DNA of 64,000 bases from positions 6,435,032 to 6,499,031 of the forward strand of contig OZ022245.1 in NCBI GenBank assembly GCA_963978895.1, given 5' to 3'. The notes under the pieces are model-generated. The model did no database searches, had not been told where the DNA came from, and worked only from the letters and a program-made list of their open reading frames with translations. A program made the position numbers and the translations under genes. Source of the DNA: Erpobdella octoculata. Its lineage: Eukaryota > Annelida > Clitellata > Hirudinida > Erpobdellidae. Below are positions 24,101-35,901 of the stretch, piece after piece; position 1 is the stretch's first letter, and each line of letters opens with the position of its first letter.

Positions 24101-27100
24101 CACCCGATCCTTCAGGAGTGCCAGCAAGATATGCCAATCCAAGAGTCGTTTTGAAGTGTGAAGCTGTCACGAGATGAGCCAAGCAAAATGAATTCCAGGA
24201 AGCTTTTGAAAATGTCTGCAACATTTTTTTCAAATTTGCATATTATACATCTCTATTAAAGCTATTAAAAGTTAACCTAATAATTTTTATAAGTATTTAA
24301 TCTAATGAATCACACATGACAACCAAAACAAACTATTAAGCTTGTGACAAATCAAACTTTTTAGACTTTATTGACCTAGAGCAAATATTTTCTAGTCAAT
24401 AATAGAATTTGATTAGGAAGAAACAAAAATTGAATGAATGAAAGAAGCAGCACTAGCCTCCAACAAATTGTCAATGTCCCAGTCGTGATTCCATCGGCTG
24501 AAACTCGAAGGACCCTCATCAGCCACGTGAACGTGAATCTTATAAGAAACGTAACGAATAATCTCGAGAATCGCAAGCATTTTTAAACCTCGGATGTAAT
24601 TAATACAAAGTCATGTTTGTGGGAATGAATTGCGTTCTAACAAACCTGCTTCACGACAAATCCGTAACCGCTCTCGTTGTTTATTATATTATCTCCGAAA
24701 ATTCTGTTCAACCTCGAAACCATGCTGAGCTGTTTTAATCAAATTCATGTCTTTGATGGTAATGATTTCTAATGAAAACATAAACATAGTTTTTCTATAA
24801 TATTAACAATAACTATAATATGTGTTGATAATAATAACTGCTTGATTATTTACACATTGAAGATCAGCATAGATCATTTCTGATTTATGTATGTATGTAT
24901 GTATGTATGTATGTATGTATGTATGTATGTATGTATGTATGTATGTATGTATGTATGTATGTATGTATGTATGTATGTATGTATGTATGTATGTATGTAT
25001 GTATGTATGTATGTATGTATATATGTATGTATGAATGCATGCATGTATGCATGTATGCATGTAAAAAGCTCATGAAATGCTTTTATTTGGCACTGCAATT
25101 GCCAATAATTAAATTTTTTCATTTTTGACAATTTGTATCCCTAGTTAATAAAGAACATCATTGAACTCATGAATGTAAATTGTGTGAGAATTCACACTGA
25201 AAATAACGTTGCAAAGAGAATATATTATTGTTAATCTATAAAACACTGCATATAAAAAGCACTTATCAAATTATTCAAAAAAATAACCAACACATTATAA
25301 CACTAAAAAAATAAATAATTAATAATTATAAAATATTAGAATATCAATAAAAATTGATAAAAATTAAAAACAAAAACACACCAGCAGTTTGACGGTTTTT
25401 GAATAATCTCCGTTTCCGACTATCCTGTAGTAATTGACATCTGCGGACAAGGAAAGAGTGCAAATCTTACCACGGTGTTGTTGACCTTCCTGTCTTTTCT
25501 TCCTCCTCCTGCTTGCTTTCTTGCCTGCATAAGAATAGCTCAAACTCTTAACAAGAACAGTGACGTGTCAGCTCAAAACTCATTTATTCTCGCGGATGTT
25601 AAGCAAAAGTTTGACTTTTCTTAGTCTGAACAGGAATTTGTTGTTTTTTTTATTTTGGTCCTGTTTGGCCCAAGCTCTGAAAAATTCCTTTCGTAGAGAG
25701 CACGTTAACAACTTATTAAAATAAAACTTTGAACTACTTCCTGTTAGGCATCCTTAATGTTGAAAGCACAAGGCATGATTCTCATGTGCAACAGAATAAA
25801 TAGGTTTACCTACTATTCGCCTTCGAGCAAAACTCTAGTTTTGATTAGGCGTGTTGCTAAATCACAGTTTTGTTCTATTGTTTTGTATTTTATTTTCATT
25901 TCACATCCTAAACTTAAAAGTTTTAGACTTTATAGAGTCAGCTTTAGATATCCTTTAAACATCATTCAATTCCAAGTTATACACTAACTAATATCCTTGA
26001 ATTTGAATTGTTTTAAACAGAGTGAAAACTATCTACAGAAATCAGCATATAGACTATGAGATACTCATAAATTATGTCCCTTTTTGAATATTTATTATTA
26101 TAAAAAAAACATAAAAATAAAATTTTCTAGGCTAAATATCGACCTTATGAGAACTTATTTCTTACATGATGTTATAAACATTGACACGAACAAATGACAG
26201 CCATCAACAAACAAATCCAATTCATGTTCACATTATTACCTCTTGCAGTTGGTTTTGTTGCAATCTTGCAAAACTCTCTGAAAGTTTCATAAAAACTTTG
26301 ATAAACAATACAGCAGTAATAATAAGTTACCTGAAGTAACACCGTAATTTCTATATATCTAGCAACTTATAGCCAATAAATGTAGATTGAATAATGACAT
26401 TGATTGGGACAAACACATCATATTTGCATCTAATTGAAATGCAAAAAAGGTTAACCATATTTTTGTGCACATAACGTGCACTCAAACGCGCACTGGAAAG
26501 GTCATAAAATTTATGTTGCTCTATTAATCAAAAAATGTAAATACTTAAAATGTATTTTAAATAATATATAAAACACATTTTATTAATCAAATTGTGTTTA
26601 TTTATAAAGCCACATCTTTTTTAAACCCCTTTCCAGGCCTTCATAGAAGCGTGTTATATTCAAAAAAATACGTTACTTGGCCTCATCAAATTCTTCTTTG
26701 ACGTCGGATAGCCGATAGGCGACCATGACTTCATCGCTTGTTGCAGACGTGTAACGGTTGGCAGGCTTTCGAAATGGGAAACAAAACAATGGAAGCGTTA
26801 AAAAATCCAATTAATAAATAATTAATTAACATAATAAATTTTCTTTTGAACACCTCGATGAGATAAGTCTCGTTTCGGGTTCGTATTGTTGCTGTGATCG
26901 CTTCTCCTATCCAATACAAGTGAGACACCATAGAAGATGGTTCATCTTGAAAAGGTCAAACTAATTAACCAGATTAATATGTTAAATTTCGTTAGATTAA
27001 TATTATCAATTTTGAATTAAACCAATCAATAAATCTATGAATTAAATCAATTAATCTTGAATTAAACCAATCAATCTTAAATTATATCATTCAATTTTGA

Positions 27101-28174
27101 ATAAATTATGTTAACTTTAATAAGATCAATCAATTGATCAAATCAATCAATAAACTTCTATAAGATCAGAATTGCTCAACTTGATTCAATGCATTTTGTA
27201 GAATTTTAGTAGGTTATAAAAATTTCTGAAATAAATAAAAACTTATATTAGCAGGAAAAAAATGGTTGTACATAGCAAATTAACAAACCATCTACATATC
27301 CGAAATAGAAATTCAAATCTGAAGGTTTTTTCTTAATTCTGCTCACGTTTTGATCGACTTCCACTAGTTCCAGATCAGATGCATAAGACATCGTATCTTT
27401 ACGTAAATGTAGTAAGAAGTCTCTGAGTTTTTTTTTTTTTAATTTAGTTTATACTCCGATACAACAAATAAAATAAAATAATATAATAAATTGAAACCTA
27501 CCTTCCAAATATTGAAAAAGATATTTTCTTTGTCATAATTGGAGAATAAGCATTGTAAATCTTGTAATCTTCAGTATCTCGTTTAATTCGTATTCCATGA
27601 TATTTCATATTTTCATAAAACAAAAGTGAGTTCTGTGACGAGTGATCTCTTATTTCAGAACTTTTTAAAATTTCCCACGTGGAAACAAAAGGAAGTTCAA
27701 ATGAGAATGCATGATCTGCAATAGATGTCAACTAGTAACCGCAACAGCTTCTGCTGCACACGGTGCTATATAACAAACACAATAATTGAAACTGCTTGAA
27801 AATAAAAACTTTGTTCTGGACAGGCTGAAAGTTGCTGGTTCAAAGTCACCCGACCAGGAGGGTGACTTTGGGCCAGCCTTAGACATGAAAACTTATAATC
27901 AAACAATTTTATTTAAACTTTTGCTAAGTCACGTCATATATAACTACTATGCACATCTTTTCAGGATAATATCTCACATAAATACAATTTGTACTTTGAA
28001 ATATAGGTTGATTTATGTTCAACTGGGCCAAATCCCCCTTTTTTCTGTACTTCAACTTGTTTGTAAAGTTGTAAATGTGTTTTTCGTGAGTGAAAAAACA
28101 TAATAACTTTAAATCAAACCTGTGCATAGATAGAAAACGCACGTTGTCAGCACACTCGGCCATATTGGAAACAT
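18189..28174 (-). CDS. ADAM17: ADAM17 (TACE) metalloprotease-disintegrin, 23 exons, complete
   Basis: Model of 703 aa. Exons: 28174-28120, 27715-27502, 27422-27289, 26945-26854, 26765-26677, 26277-26240, 25524-25382, 24729-24646, 24538-24458, 24215-24080, 23668-23576, 22948-22943, 22536-22421, 22197-22128, 21670-21535, 21322-21245, 20680-20633, 20560-20484, 20393-20266, 20164-20083, 19661-19573, 18530-18477, 18257-18189. Every phase matches. Order: signal peptide, prodomain, furin site RRRKKR (213-218), catalytic domain with HEMGHNYGSSH (386-396) and Met-turn YLMYF, disintegrin region starting FCGNGLVDEHEECD, the ADAM17-type Cys-rich membrane-proximal domain, a TM helix (about 641-661) and a ~42-residue tail. 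ADAM17 sheds membrane proteins (TNF, EGFR ligands, Notch) at the cell surface. Oddities: a 6-nt exon inside the zinc motif, a GC-AG intron after exon 9, and a tail far shorter than the ~130 residues in mammals. The exon 16 donor (CCAGA|GTCATG) is weak. Confidence 0.95.
18871..19559. mobile_element. 689-bp inverted-repeat element in ADAM17 intron 21
   Basis: Left end GGGGCCGGACGTCCATAAAG; the right end read inward is GAGGGCCATCCATAAAG, both continuing to GTCACG-like sequence. The left end is preceded by TTAA and the right followed by AA, so a TTAA-type target (Kolobok or piggyBac style) is possible. GGGCCxTCCATAAA ends are widespread in invertebrate genomes. The element ends 12 bp before the ADAM17 exon 21 donor. 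Confidence 0.65.
19709..19980 (+). repeat. tRNA-derived SINE in ADAM17 intron 20
   Basis: Three copies of a 17-bp unit (GATCTGTGTGACGTGTT) lead into a tRNA-like head (19753-19823): D-arm TCTA/TAGA, anticodon arm ACGGC-TTTGAGA-GTCGT, T-arm CCGGG-TTCGATT-CTCGG (B box GGGTTCGATTC). The acceptor stem pairs poorly, there is no long variable arm for its Ser-like anticodon, and ~150 bp of unrelated tail ending ATTCATTCATTC follows. Hence SINE, not tRNA gene. Confidence 0.75.
22943..22948 (-). CDS. ADAM17: 6-nt micro-exon of ADAM17 (exon 12)
   Basis: Exon 11 ends GTT GCA CAT G at 23576 and exon 13 starts GG CAC AAC at 22536; joined directly they lack Glu and one residue of HExGH. In the intron between them, CAACAACAG|AGATGG|GTGGGTGA supplies AG ATG G. 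The junction then reads CAT GAG ATG GGG CAC AAC = HEMGHN, restoring the zinc ligands and the catalytic Glu in frame. Confidence 0.85.
23045..23495. mobile_element. MITE of GGATATAACGTAC words in ADAM17 intron 11
   Basis: Begins near ACATACCCTGGATATAACGT and ends TTGGGTCCTTTAAAGTATGT. It is full of reiterated GGATATAACGTAC/GGCTATAACATA words. The CTGGATATAACG start and TTGGGTCC end resemble Tc1/pogo-type non-autonomous elements in many animals. No transposase. Confidence 0.55.
24884..25064. repeat. (GTAT)n microsatellite
   Basis: About 180 bp of tetranucleotide repeat, with GCAT variants at the right end, in ADAM17 intron 7. The long Met-Tyr-Val-Cys and Tyr-Ile-His-Thr frames it generates are artefacts. 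Confidence 0.98.
27834..27877. repeat. 18-bp stem, 8-nt loop hairpin in ADAM17 intron 1
   Basis: Arms 27834-27851 (GCTGGTTCAAAGTCACCC) and 27860-27877 (GGGTGACTTTGGGCCAGC) pair along all 18 positions, two as G-U if transcribed from the plus strand. The left arm contains GGTTCAAAGTC, close to a pol III B box, so it may be a SINE remnant. Confidence 0.6.
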
Positions 28175-28339
28175 CTGTCAACAGACAGAAAACGCTTCAA
28201 CAACTGTGATGCGTCACTCTCACTAATAAAGTTTTTCAGCTCTTCAATAGTAATAAAATTTGATTTTACTAAAAAAAACAACAAAATTTAAAAATTTGTT
28301 AAAAATTAAATTTAAATGTCATTTAACAGCTGATATAGA

Positions 28340-29692
28340 CAGAGGCGCAACTAGGGGGGCAGGGGGCGCAAATTGGAGGGTCCTGCAATTTTTCCAAATT
28401 CGATGAGTTTTTTGGGTAGGAGGGTGGGGATGCTACATGTATTCATAAACTTATTTTTTTACAATTGCTTTAACTGGTTTGAGACTGATTTTGTCTATCT
28501 TCAGTTTGTAGTCTTTATTTTCTAGTATTAATAAAGTCTTAAAAATACAAAAAAAAAACTGCAGACTGAAGAGAGTCAAAAAATTTGTTCGCCTGCTGCG
28601 GGTTTTCTTTCCTTTTTAAAACTTGGGGTGCTACATTTATTCATAAACTTAGTTTTTTTTACAATTACTTTAGCTGGTTTGAGACTGAGTTTGACTATCT
28701 TCAGCTTGCAGTCTTTTTTTTCTTTCATTAATAAATTATTAAAGATACCAAAAAAAGACTGAAGACTAAAGCGAGTCCAAAAAAATTTTTGCCTGGGGGG
28801 GGAGTGCTACATTTATTCAAAAACTTAGCTTTTTTTACAAACTTTTATTTAGGTTAAAAATCTCTGTTTGTGTGTGTGTGTGGCTTTCTCTGCACGCAAA
28901 TCTTGCAAGTGAAATTTAATCAGCTTTTTGACTAGCTAGGAAGCCGAAACTTTCAGCATAGCTTTATATTGGATGACAATACATGATACAATTAAAAAAA
29001 ATTAATTTGAACATCTTTCGTATTTCTAAATCGAGTGTATTTGAAATTAAAGTTTGTGTTAAAAAACTCGTTTTTACCAATGCTTTTATTAACTCGTCGT
29101 TTCTGTTTGTTTGTTTCTCTGTCTGTCTGTTTGTTTTTCTGTCTGTTTCAAATCTTGCAATCAATTTTTGAGTCACTTCCTGATGATAGATTTTTTTCAA
29201 ATTTTGCATACATGCTCAAAATAGAAGACCATGCAATATTCAATTATTAGTTTTACAATAAGTCAATTAATTTAGTTCATTTTAATTAATTTCGATATAA
29301 TTAAGATATTTCGACTTTAATATAAAATAAAAGAGTAATATAAGAAAAAATTGATTGCAAAATTTGTGTTTTAATTACATATAAAAGCATTGGGTTTCAA
29401 AAATTCGTTTTTAATTTACTTGTTTCCTTTACTTGTTACAATTACTTTAAGACTGGTTTAAGACTGTGTTTGACTAGCTTCAGTTTGCAGTCTTTCTTTT
29501 CTTTTCTTTTCTTTTCTTTTCTTTTCTTTCTTTTCTTTTCTTTTCTTTTCTTTTCTTTCATTAATAAATTATTAAAGATACCAAAAAAGACTGCAGACTA
29601 AAAATAGTCAAACAAATTTTTCGCCTCATGTGGGCTTTTTTCCTTTTACACACTTGAGCCCCCCCACAGCATTTTTCCTGGTTGCACCCCTG
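28340..29692. mobile_element. 1353-bp non-autonomous hAT element, perfect 8-bp target duplication
   Basis: Left end CAGAGGCGCAACTAGG; the right end read inward is CAGGGGTGCAACCAGG. Flanked by GATATAGA (28332-28339 and 29693-29700), a perfect 8-bp duplication. No transposase frame. The interior holds three copies of a unit (about 28460, 28650, 29430) containing AGTTTGCAGTCTT and its complement, each able to fold back, and a (TTTTC)n run at 29493-29558. Confidence 0.85.
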
Positions 29693-29699
29693 GATATAG

Positions 29700-30130
29700 A
29701 TGACGGATGTGGTGGCAGATACAGGAATTTAGAAAGGTGGACCCAAAATATTTTTTCAGTTTTTTTTTAAATTTACAAAAAAAATTAAATTAAATATTTT
29801 ACTAATTTTTTCAATTATTTTGGCAGCTGATATAGGTGACGGACAGTGGTAAATCCAGGAATTTAGTAAAGGGGGCTGTAAATTTTTTAGTTCTTATTTA
29901 TTTAGAGAGCAGCTGGGTTACCTTCTTTCTTATAATCTGTTTTTCCTTTTTCTTTTTTTCACTCTCACCTTCTCTCTAAAGACGTTTTTGAAGTTTCAAC
30001 AAAAATATTAAGTTTAATTTTTCACTTAGCTTGTAACTTCATTTGCTGTACATCAATAGTTTTGATATTTGTCAAATATTTAGGCCTTTTTTAACCAACT
30101 CAAAAACTCAATACCAAAAATATTTTAAAC
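29700..30130. other. intergenic repeat fragments
   Basis: Two short fragments share CAGGAATTTAG, one (29843) with a hAT-like start CAGTGGTAAATCCAGG. No gene seen between the ADAM17 start and the TXNDC11 3' end. Confidence 0.4.
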
Positions 30131-30480
30131 TAGCGGGATACCCGGCGTTGCTTGGGATTTTTCTCTCTCGCTCCCATTTCCTTCCCCGCTTGCTCTCACG
30201 CTCCCGGTCGTTTTCCCGCTCTCGGTAAATTTCATTACACTAGAATGCATGGTGTTGCAATGCATAAAGGAAATACAGACATGCAGTCATTTTTATATAT
30301 ATATACTAGCGGGGTACCCGTGTTCTCTCTCACTCCCGGCTCCCGTTTCCTTCCCCGCTTGCTCTCGCGTTTCCGGCCGCTTGCTCTACCGTTTCCGCTC
30401 GTTCTTTCGCTTTTCCGTTCCCGCTCATTCCCAGTTTCCGTTTCTGATCGCTCTCCCGCTCCGCTCATTTTGTGACTGAT
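30130..30480 (+). repeat. two copies of the GCGGGTACCCGGCG / CTCCCGGTCGC repeat
   Basis: Copies start at 30131 (ACTAGCGGGATACCCGGCG) and about 30305 (ACTAGCGGGGTACCCG), each followed by CTCTCGCTCCC, CTTCCCCGCTTGCTC and similar words. Same family as 16670, 51205 and 58690. Confidence 0.7.
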
Positions 30481-30699
30481 CTCAATTTTTTTCACAAAAT
30501 CCTTCCACCATTGACTCTCAAGGTTGTGTGATATATGTATATGTCACTATATGTATATTTATGTATATTATAGCTTCTCATATAGCTGTTAAGGGTGCTG
30601 CAATCGCAAAATGACATATAATGATTTTGGAAAAAAACGTCATTCTCAATGGACTATTCCTAGTAAATATTACTTTAATAAAAAAGCAAAAACTCTGGT

Positions 30700-31877
30700 T
30701 TAAAAATTTTTTAATCTTGTTCGAATCATGCTTTTTCTTTCAATCAATAGACTCAATTTATGCCTTTCTAGAAAATGGCCAGTCACAGGCAGGTCCAACG
30801 TTTTACGGAGAAACCTTGCAAAATCGTACTGCAACGTTTTCTTGAAGAGCTCCTTTCTAACAAACCGTTCGTAATCCTTTTTATGTTGATCCGAAGAATC
30901 TCGCTCGATGGTCGAAAGTTCTAGACTTATGATTTTGATTTGTTGAAGTAGTTTAATGATTCTCCTATTGACGTTTACTTTGTTTAAGGATATACATTCA
31001 AGGTTGCAGGCATTCCAGAAAGGATACAACCTCTCCTTCTTGCTCATGAAGTGCTGAACAAACTTCATCACTGACGGAAAAGTCACTGGGAAATGTTTTG
31101 GAAACGGAATGCTATCGTTGCTCCTAAAAATAGTTCAAAGCTAAAAATAATTTCAAATGAATGGTTTTAAATAAAAATGATGAATAAATTAAACTTAAGT
31201 TATTTTATTAGTGGGAAATCCAAAGAATTGAATTCCAAGTAAAAAGCATTATCGGCTTCTCCGCACTTACTTGGCCAGATAGAGAACCATCGCAGGATAG
31301 TACGGTGCACTGTGCTTCGAGCTAACATCATTCACATCGGCATTCATTCTAGTTTAATGAAAAATTAAATGCCAACAAACTTTAAAAAGATTTATGCAAA
31401 TTATACAACCAAGAAAGAAATCAATTATACTGTTTTCAAAAGCTAATAAACCTACCTGGCAAACACTAAATGGGTGGGTGATTGGAGAAACTCGGCTAAC
31501 GATGCAAATACGTGAGAGAACATACTACAAAAACCACACCATATGGAATAATGCAACAGCAAGACATCCTGTATTAAAAATACAATCATATATGAGATTG
31601 ATATCATCTTACTCGCATATTTAAACAATTATGAAACTAGGTTTTGATTAGCGAGCTTGTGATTTGGTAAACATATAGCTGCATAGTTATAGTTATAGAA
31701 TAGGCAAATAACACCTGTGCTGGCTGCTCTAATCTACCAATAATCAACAGGTAAGCTTCTACATGCACACTCACATGCCTATTTTTTTCACAATAACCAA
31801 CAGGTTAACCCCCACAGGCATACTAATTAGCTGACATCTATGTACTATTATTTCCATAAATGAAAATCAAAAGTAAT

Positions 31878-31946
<69 letters not shown>

Positions 31947-34900
31947 CACTGACTTTGTCACTGTCGAGCACGAGACGATTAAAATCTGACGATGAAACCT
32001 GAAGAATTCTGTTTGGCTTCTTCTTTGATTGATGAGTTGCCTCGCTTCGAAAATGGCTCACTAGCGAACTATTTTCATACATTTCCACAAAATTTACTGA
32101 AATTAAATGTGATGAGCATTATAATAATAATGATAATAATAATAACGACTTATAAAGCACTTAAAAAAGCAAACTAACCAATAGCTGACTCAGTTAACGG
32201 ACTATTGAATTTGTACAAGACTTCATTCTATAAATAAAATTTTAGAAAAATTCTAAACAATGTTTATATATGAATGTACTAAAAACTTAAAAATAACATT
32301 AAAGTGTACTAAATAAAATTTCTCGAACCCAACCTTTTAGCTTCGCTCGGCAGATAAAAGCGCTGGGCGTTAGTTGAATACACATATAGATCACAGATTA
32401 TAGTTATTGTTATTTTTAGTGTTGAACAAATCTTGTATCACATCTTTTTTTTATCAAGTTTATTTATTTATGTGTATTGCATTTATTATAACTTAATTCA
32501 TTCGTAGCTTAACATTCTGCATACGCAAAGGTTCGACTTCTATCCACTAGTGGAAGCTTCTCCTACTTATGTGTTTTTCTATGTTTAAATCTTTTCTTTT
32601 ATTTTTTTTTAAACTTGAAAACAGATTTCAATGCATTGTCACTAGAAATACACCTTCGTGCAAAAAATCAACTTCTTACAGCCATTAGAAGTGCCATAAA
32701 AAAGCTTTAGAAAAATCCATGAAACACAAAACAAACAGAGCAATCTAATAAAAGTGTTGTAAACAAAATTAACCACTGTACAAATTTTAAAACCTAGTGT
32801 ACACACATGCACACACACACACACACATGCTCAGAGAATAAAATCAAAAAATGTACTATTATAGTAAGAGTTAAGGAACATTTGAAGCCAATCATTTAAT
32901 TAATTACCTTAATGTCTACCAGGAACATGACGGGTGGATGATACGACCCGAAGCCGAGATTTGAAAGGAATCCTTCGTTATCGACAGCATCGAGAGCATA
33001 AAATCTGACCGACTGATTCAAAAAGCATCCATTCCCGATAAAACTGTTAGGATAATAATACATAATATCCAGGCTGCTGTGAATGTTGTTATTATCATAC
33101 AGCCATCCATTGGTCGAAAGTCTCTGCTGCATAGAACATATCCTTTTACTGTCGGTTGTTATTTTATCCCGGGGGTGTTTAACGTGTTGGGCGATCCATC
33201 GTCTCAACCTCGTTTTGGGAATGGCACTTTTTCCATTTTCGGAACCGCTACAGACCATAATTCGCGACAGACTAGAATACGACAGCTGCATTTCAGAGCA
33301 CACGGTTACAGATGGACAAAGAAGGACACTTTTAGAAGTCTTTTCAGTACACCTGAATAACTCACCGAGAAATGAAATTTGCAGCAATGAACCATGTCTA
33401 TTCAAATGATTAAAAAGGCCACACACGTGTAAGCTGTACAAATTAACTGCACCACTTTCGATACAAATGTTTCGTTTCAATTCGATTATATACATGCAAC
33501 ACTTTTGTTTCATGCCAGTGTAAATGTTGAGAGATGGGCTGGCTGTTTCCCCATCTTGATTACGGCAAGTGGAATAAAATTCTTCATTCTTTTGATAATC
33601 TTTTAATGGAAGTTTGTTGAAATGACTCTGAAGAATTGGTTCCGATCGGTTGCAATTGTAGTACATGTATGCTACCCTTCGCATCTACAGGGAGAAAAAC
33701 TAAGGATAAGAAATTTAAAAAAAGAATTTTCCTATCAATTGTCTTATAAAATTAATTATATATAATATGTTTTAAAAACTTTCATGCATATATTATAGCC
33801 ATTACTTTTTGGCTTATTGTCAAGAATAGAAGGTAAAAGCACAAGTTGAAGTAAAACATAAAAGACAAAAAACTAAAACATTAAATATAAACTATGAACC
33901 AAATTTATAAATATAAACGCAAATTGACTTGCGATCAAATAGAAGTAAAAATTAAAATGTTATCTTATGATATAAATAGAAGTAAAATGAATAAAACGTG
34001 ATGAAATAGAAGTAATAAAAATAAAACATGATTAAATAGAAGTAAAATGAATAAAATGTGATTAAATAGAATTAATATGAATAAAATGTGATTAAATACA
34101 GCAGTCAAACCACAGCGAGGTCCTCGTGATGAATGTTCGAAAGAGGAAAATGAGGAAGGAAAAGTAACAAGGCAGGTCCCTTCTTTAACTCATTCGATAG
34201 CACTAAACTTTTTCTTTTTGCCAAGTGAAGCCATTTCATTGAAAACTGAAAAAAACATAAGTAAGAATAAATCAATAATAACTTAATGAATAAATCAATA
34301 ATAATGTAGTGAATAAATTAATAAGAACATAATGAATAAATCAATAATAATGTAGTGAATAAATTAATAAGAACATAATGAATAAATCAATAATAATGTA
34401 GTGAATAAATTAATAAGAACATAATGAATAAATCAATAATAATGTAGTGAATAAATTAATAAGAACATAATGAATAAATTAATAAGAACATAATGAATAA
34501 ATCAATAATAATGTAATGAATAAATCAATAATAATGTAGTGAATAAATCAATAATAATGTAGTGAATAAATTAATAATAATGCAATAAATAAATTAATAA
34601 TAATGTAATGGAAATTCAACCATGATGTAATAAATAAATCACTGAATTGAAAATAATACAACTAAATAAGACATTAAATGAAATAAATCAGATCTGTGGA
34701 ATTCATGATAGTTTAAAGAAACATAATATGAAAATGAAACTTACGAATAAAAAAACCCATAAAAAAACATATTTGTTAAAATTACTTGCCTCTCCTTTAT
34801 GGGAATTAATCCACTGCAAAATCTCATCTGCTGTTATGTTGTCAGATAAACTGAATGTCTGATGAAAAATCAAGAAAAAACAAACAAATTAGCTTACATT

Positions 34901-35857
34901 CATAGCACAAGCTATCTGCACGAGTGAGAGAGAGAATTTCATTCGTTGGGGGTTTGCAGTCAAATAAAAAATTTGAACTATAAATTAAACAAAAAAAACA
35001 TACGTGTGTGTAGTTGGTGGTCGCAACGAGAGAAATCGACGAGACGGAAGTGAGCGACACGTGCGAGGCAACTGTGGCATTCGTTGTCATGGCGAATCTG
35101 AGCAGTCCTCCTGGATCTTGTTGTGGTCGGAAACCAAATTCGTAATGATAAGCAATTATGAACCGAGTTCAAATAAAAAGCTGCAACTATAAGTTTCGCC
35201 ATTAAAGTAAACGGACAACAAACGAAAAACAAGCAATGAAAATCTCGTCTATATAAATCACGAAACTCTGCTTGAATAAGCACAATAAATTGACATTTTA
35301 AAAAAAAGAAAAAAACAAGAACTTTTAAATTTCTTAATTACTTCACCCCATTGGAATCCCCTCTCATTTAAACTTAGATAATAATATCGGCCTACAGTAA
35401 TTAAATCAACAAAAATACGAAAAAGTGGGCGTCGATTAAATCATGAGCTAGGAAATAAAACATAAGTATGAATATTATTTTAAAATGTGAGACTATTTGT
35501 GAAAAAAACCTGATTCAAATGATTTAAGTACTGCCATGTAGAACTGGTCGAATCCGAGAGGTTCGATCGTTGAAGCAAAATTGAAAAATGAGACAACGGA
35601 GACCTATAAAAAGTACAAAAAATTTTTTTTTAGATAGTTGTTAAGTAAAACATCGAGCTATAAAAGCAAAAAAACGTAAATGTCCAGTTTTAAACATTTT
35701 TGATTTATAAAAGATGATATAAATACATTTACATGAAAATAAAAACCTCGTGAGTAGATAAGAAAGATATCAGCTGTTCATTGGTACTGACAACTTCTAT
35801 CGGGTTCAACATGAGCTCAACAAACTTTACCATGTGATCTGCTCTTGGAATGCCTAA

Positions 35858-35901
<44 letters not shown>

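Noticed and set aside
24884..25131. Met-Tyr-Val-Cys and Tyr-Ile-His-Thr repeat proteins; also a CRISPR-like look
   Set aside because: Pure (GTAT)n microsatellite; frames in all phases are by-products and there are no spacers.
28101..28290. Upstream in-frame-looking segment (ITIEELKNFISESDASQLLKR) before the ADAM17 ATG
   Set aside because: A TGA stop ends this frame downstream of the ATG, and the ATG at 28174 lies in another frame and gives a proper signal peptide; treated as 5' UTR or intron.
33079..33409. Two overlapping plus-strand ORFs (~100 codons)
   Set aside because: Antisense shadows of the large TXNDC11 exon 32908-33684.
34978..35283. 101-codon minus-strand ORF covering TXNDC11 exon 6
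   Set aside because: Wrong frame: only the frame starting at the 35110 acceptor joins exons 5 and 7 and gives the TXNDC11-like RFAMTTNATVASHVS run.
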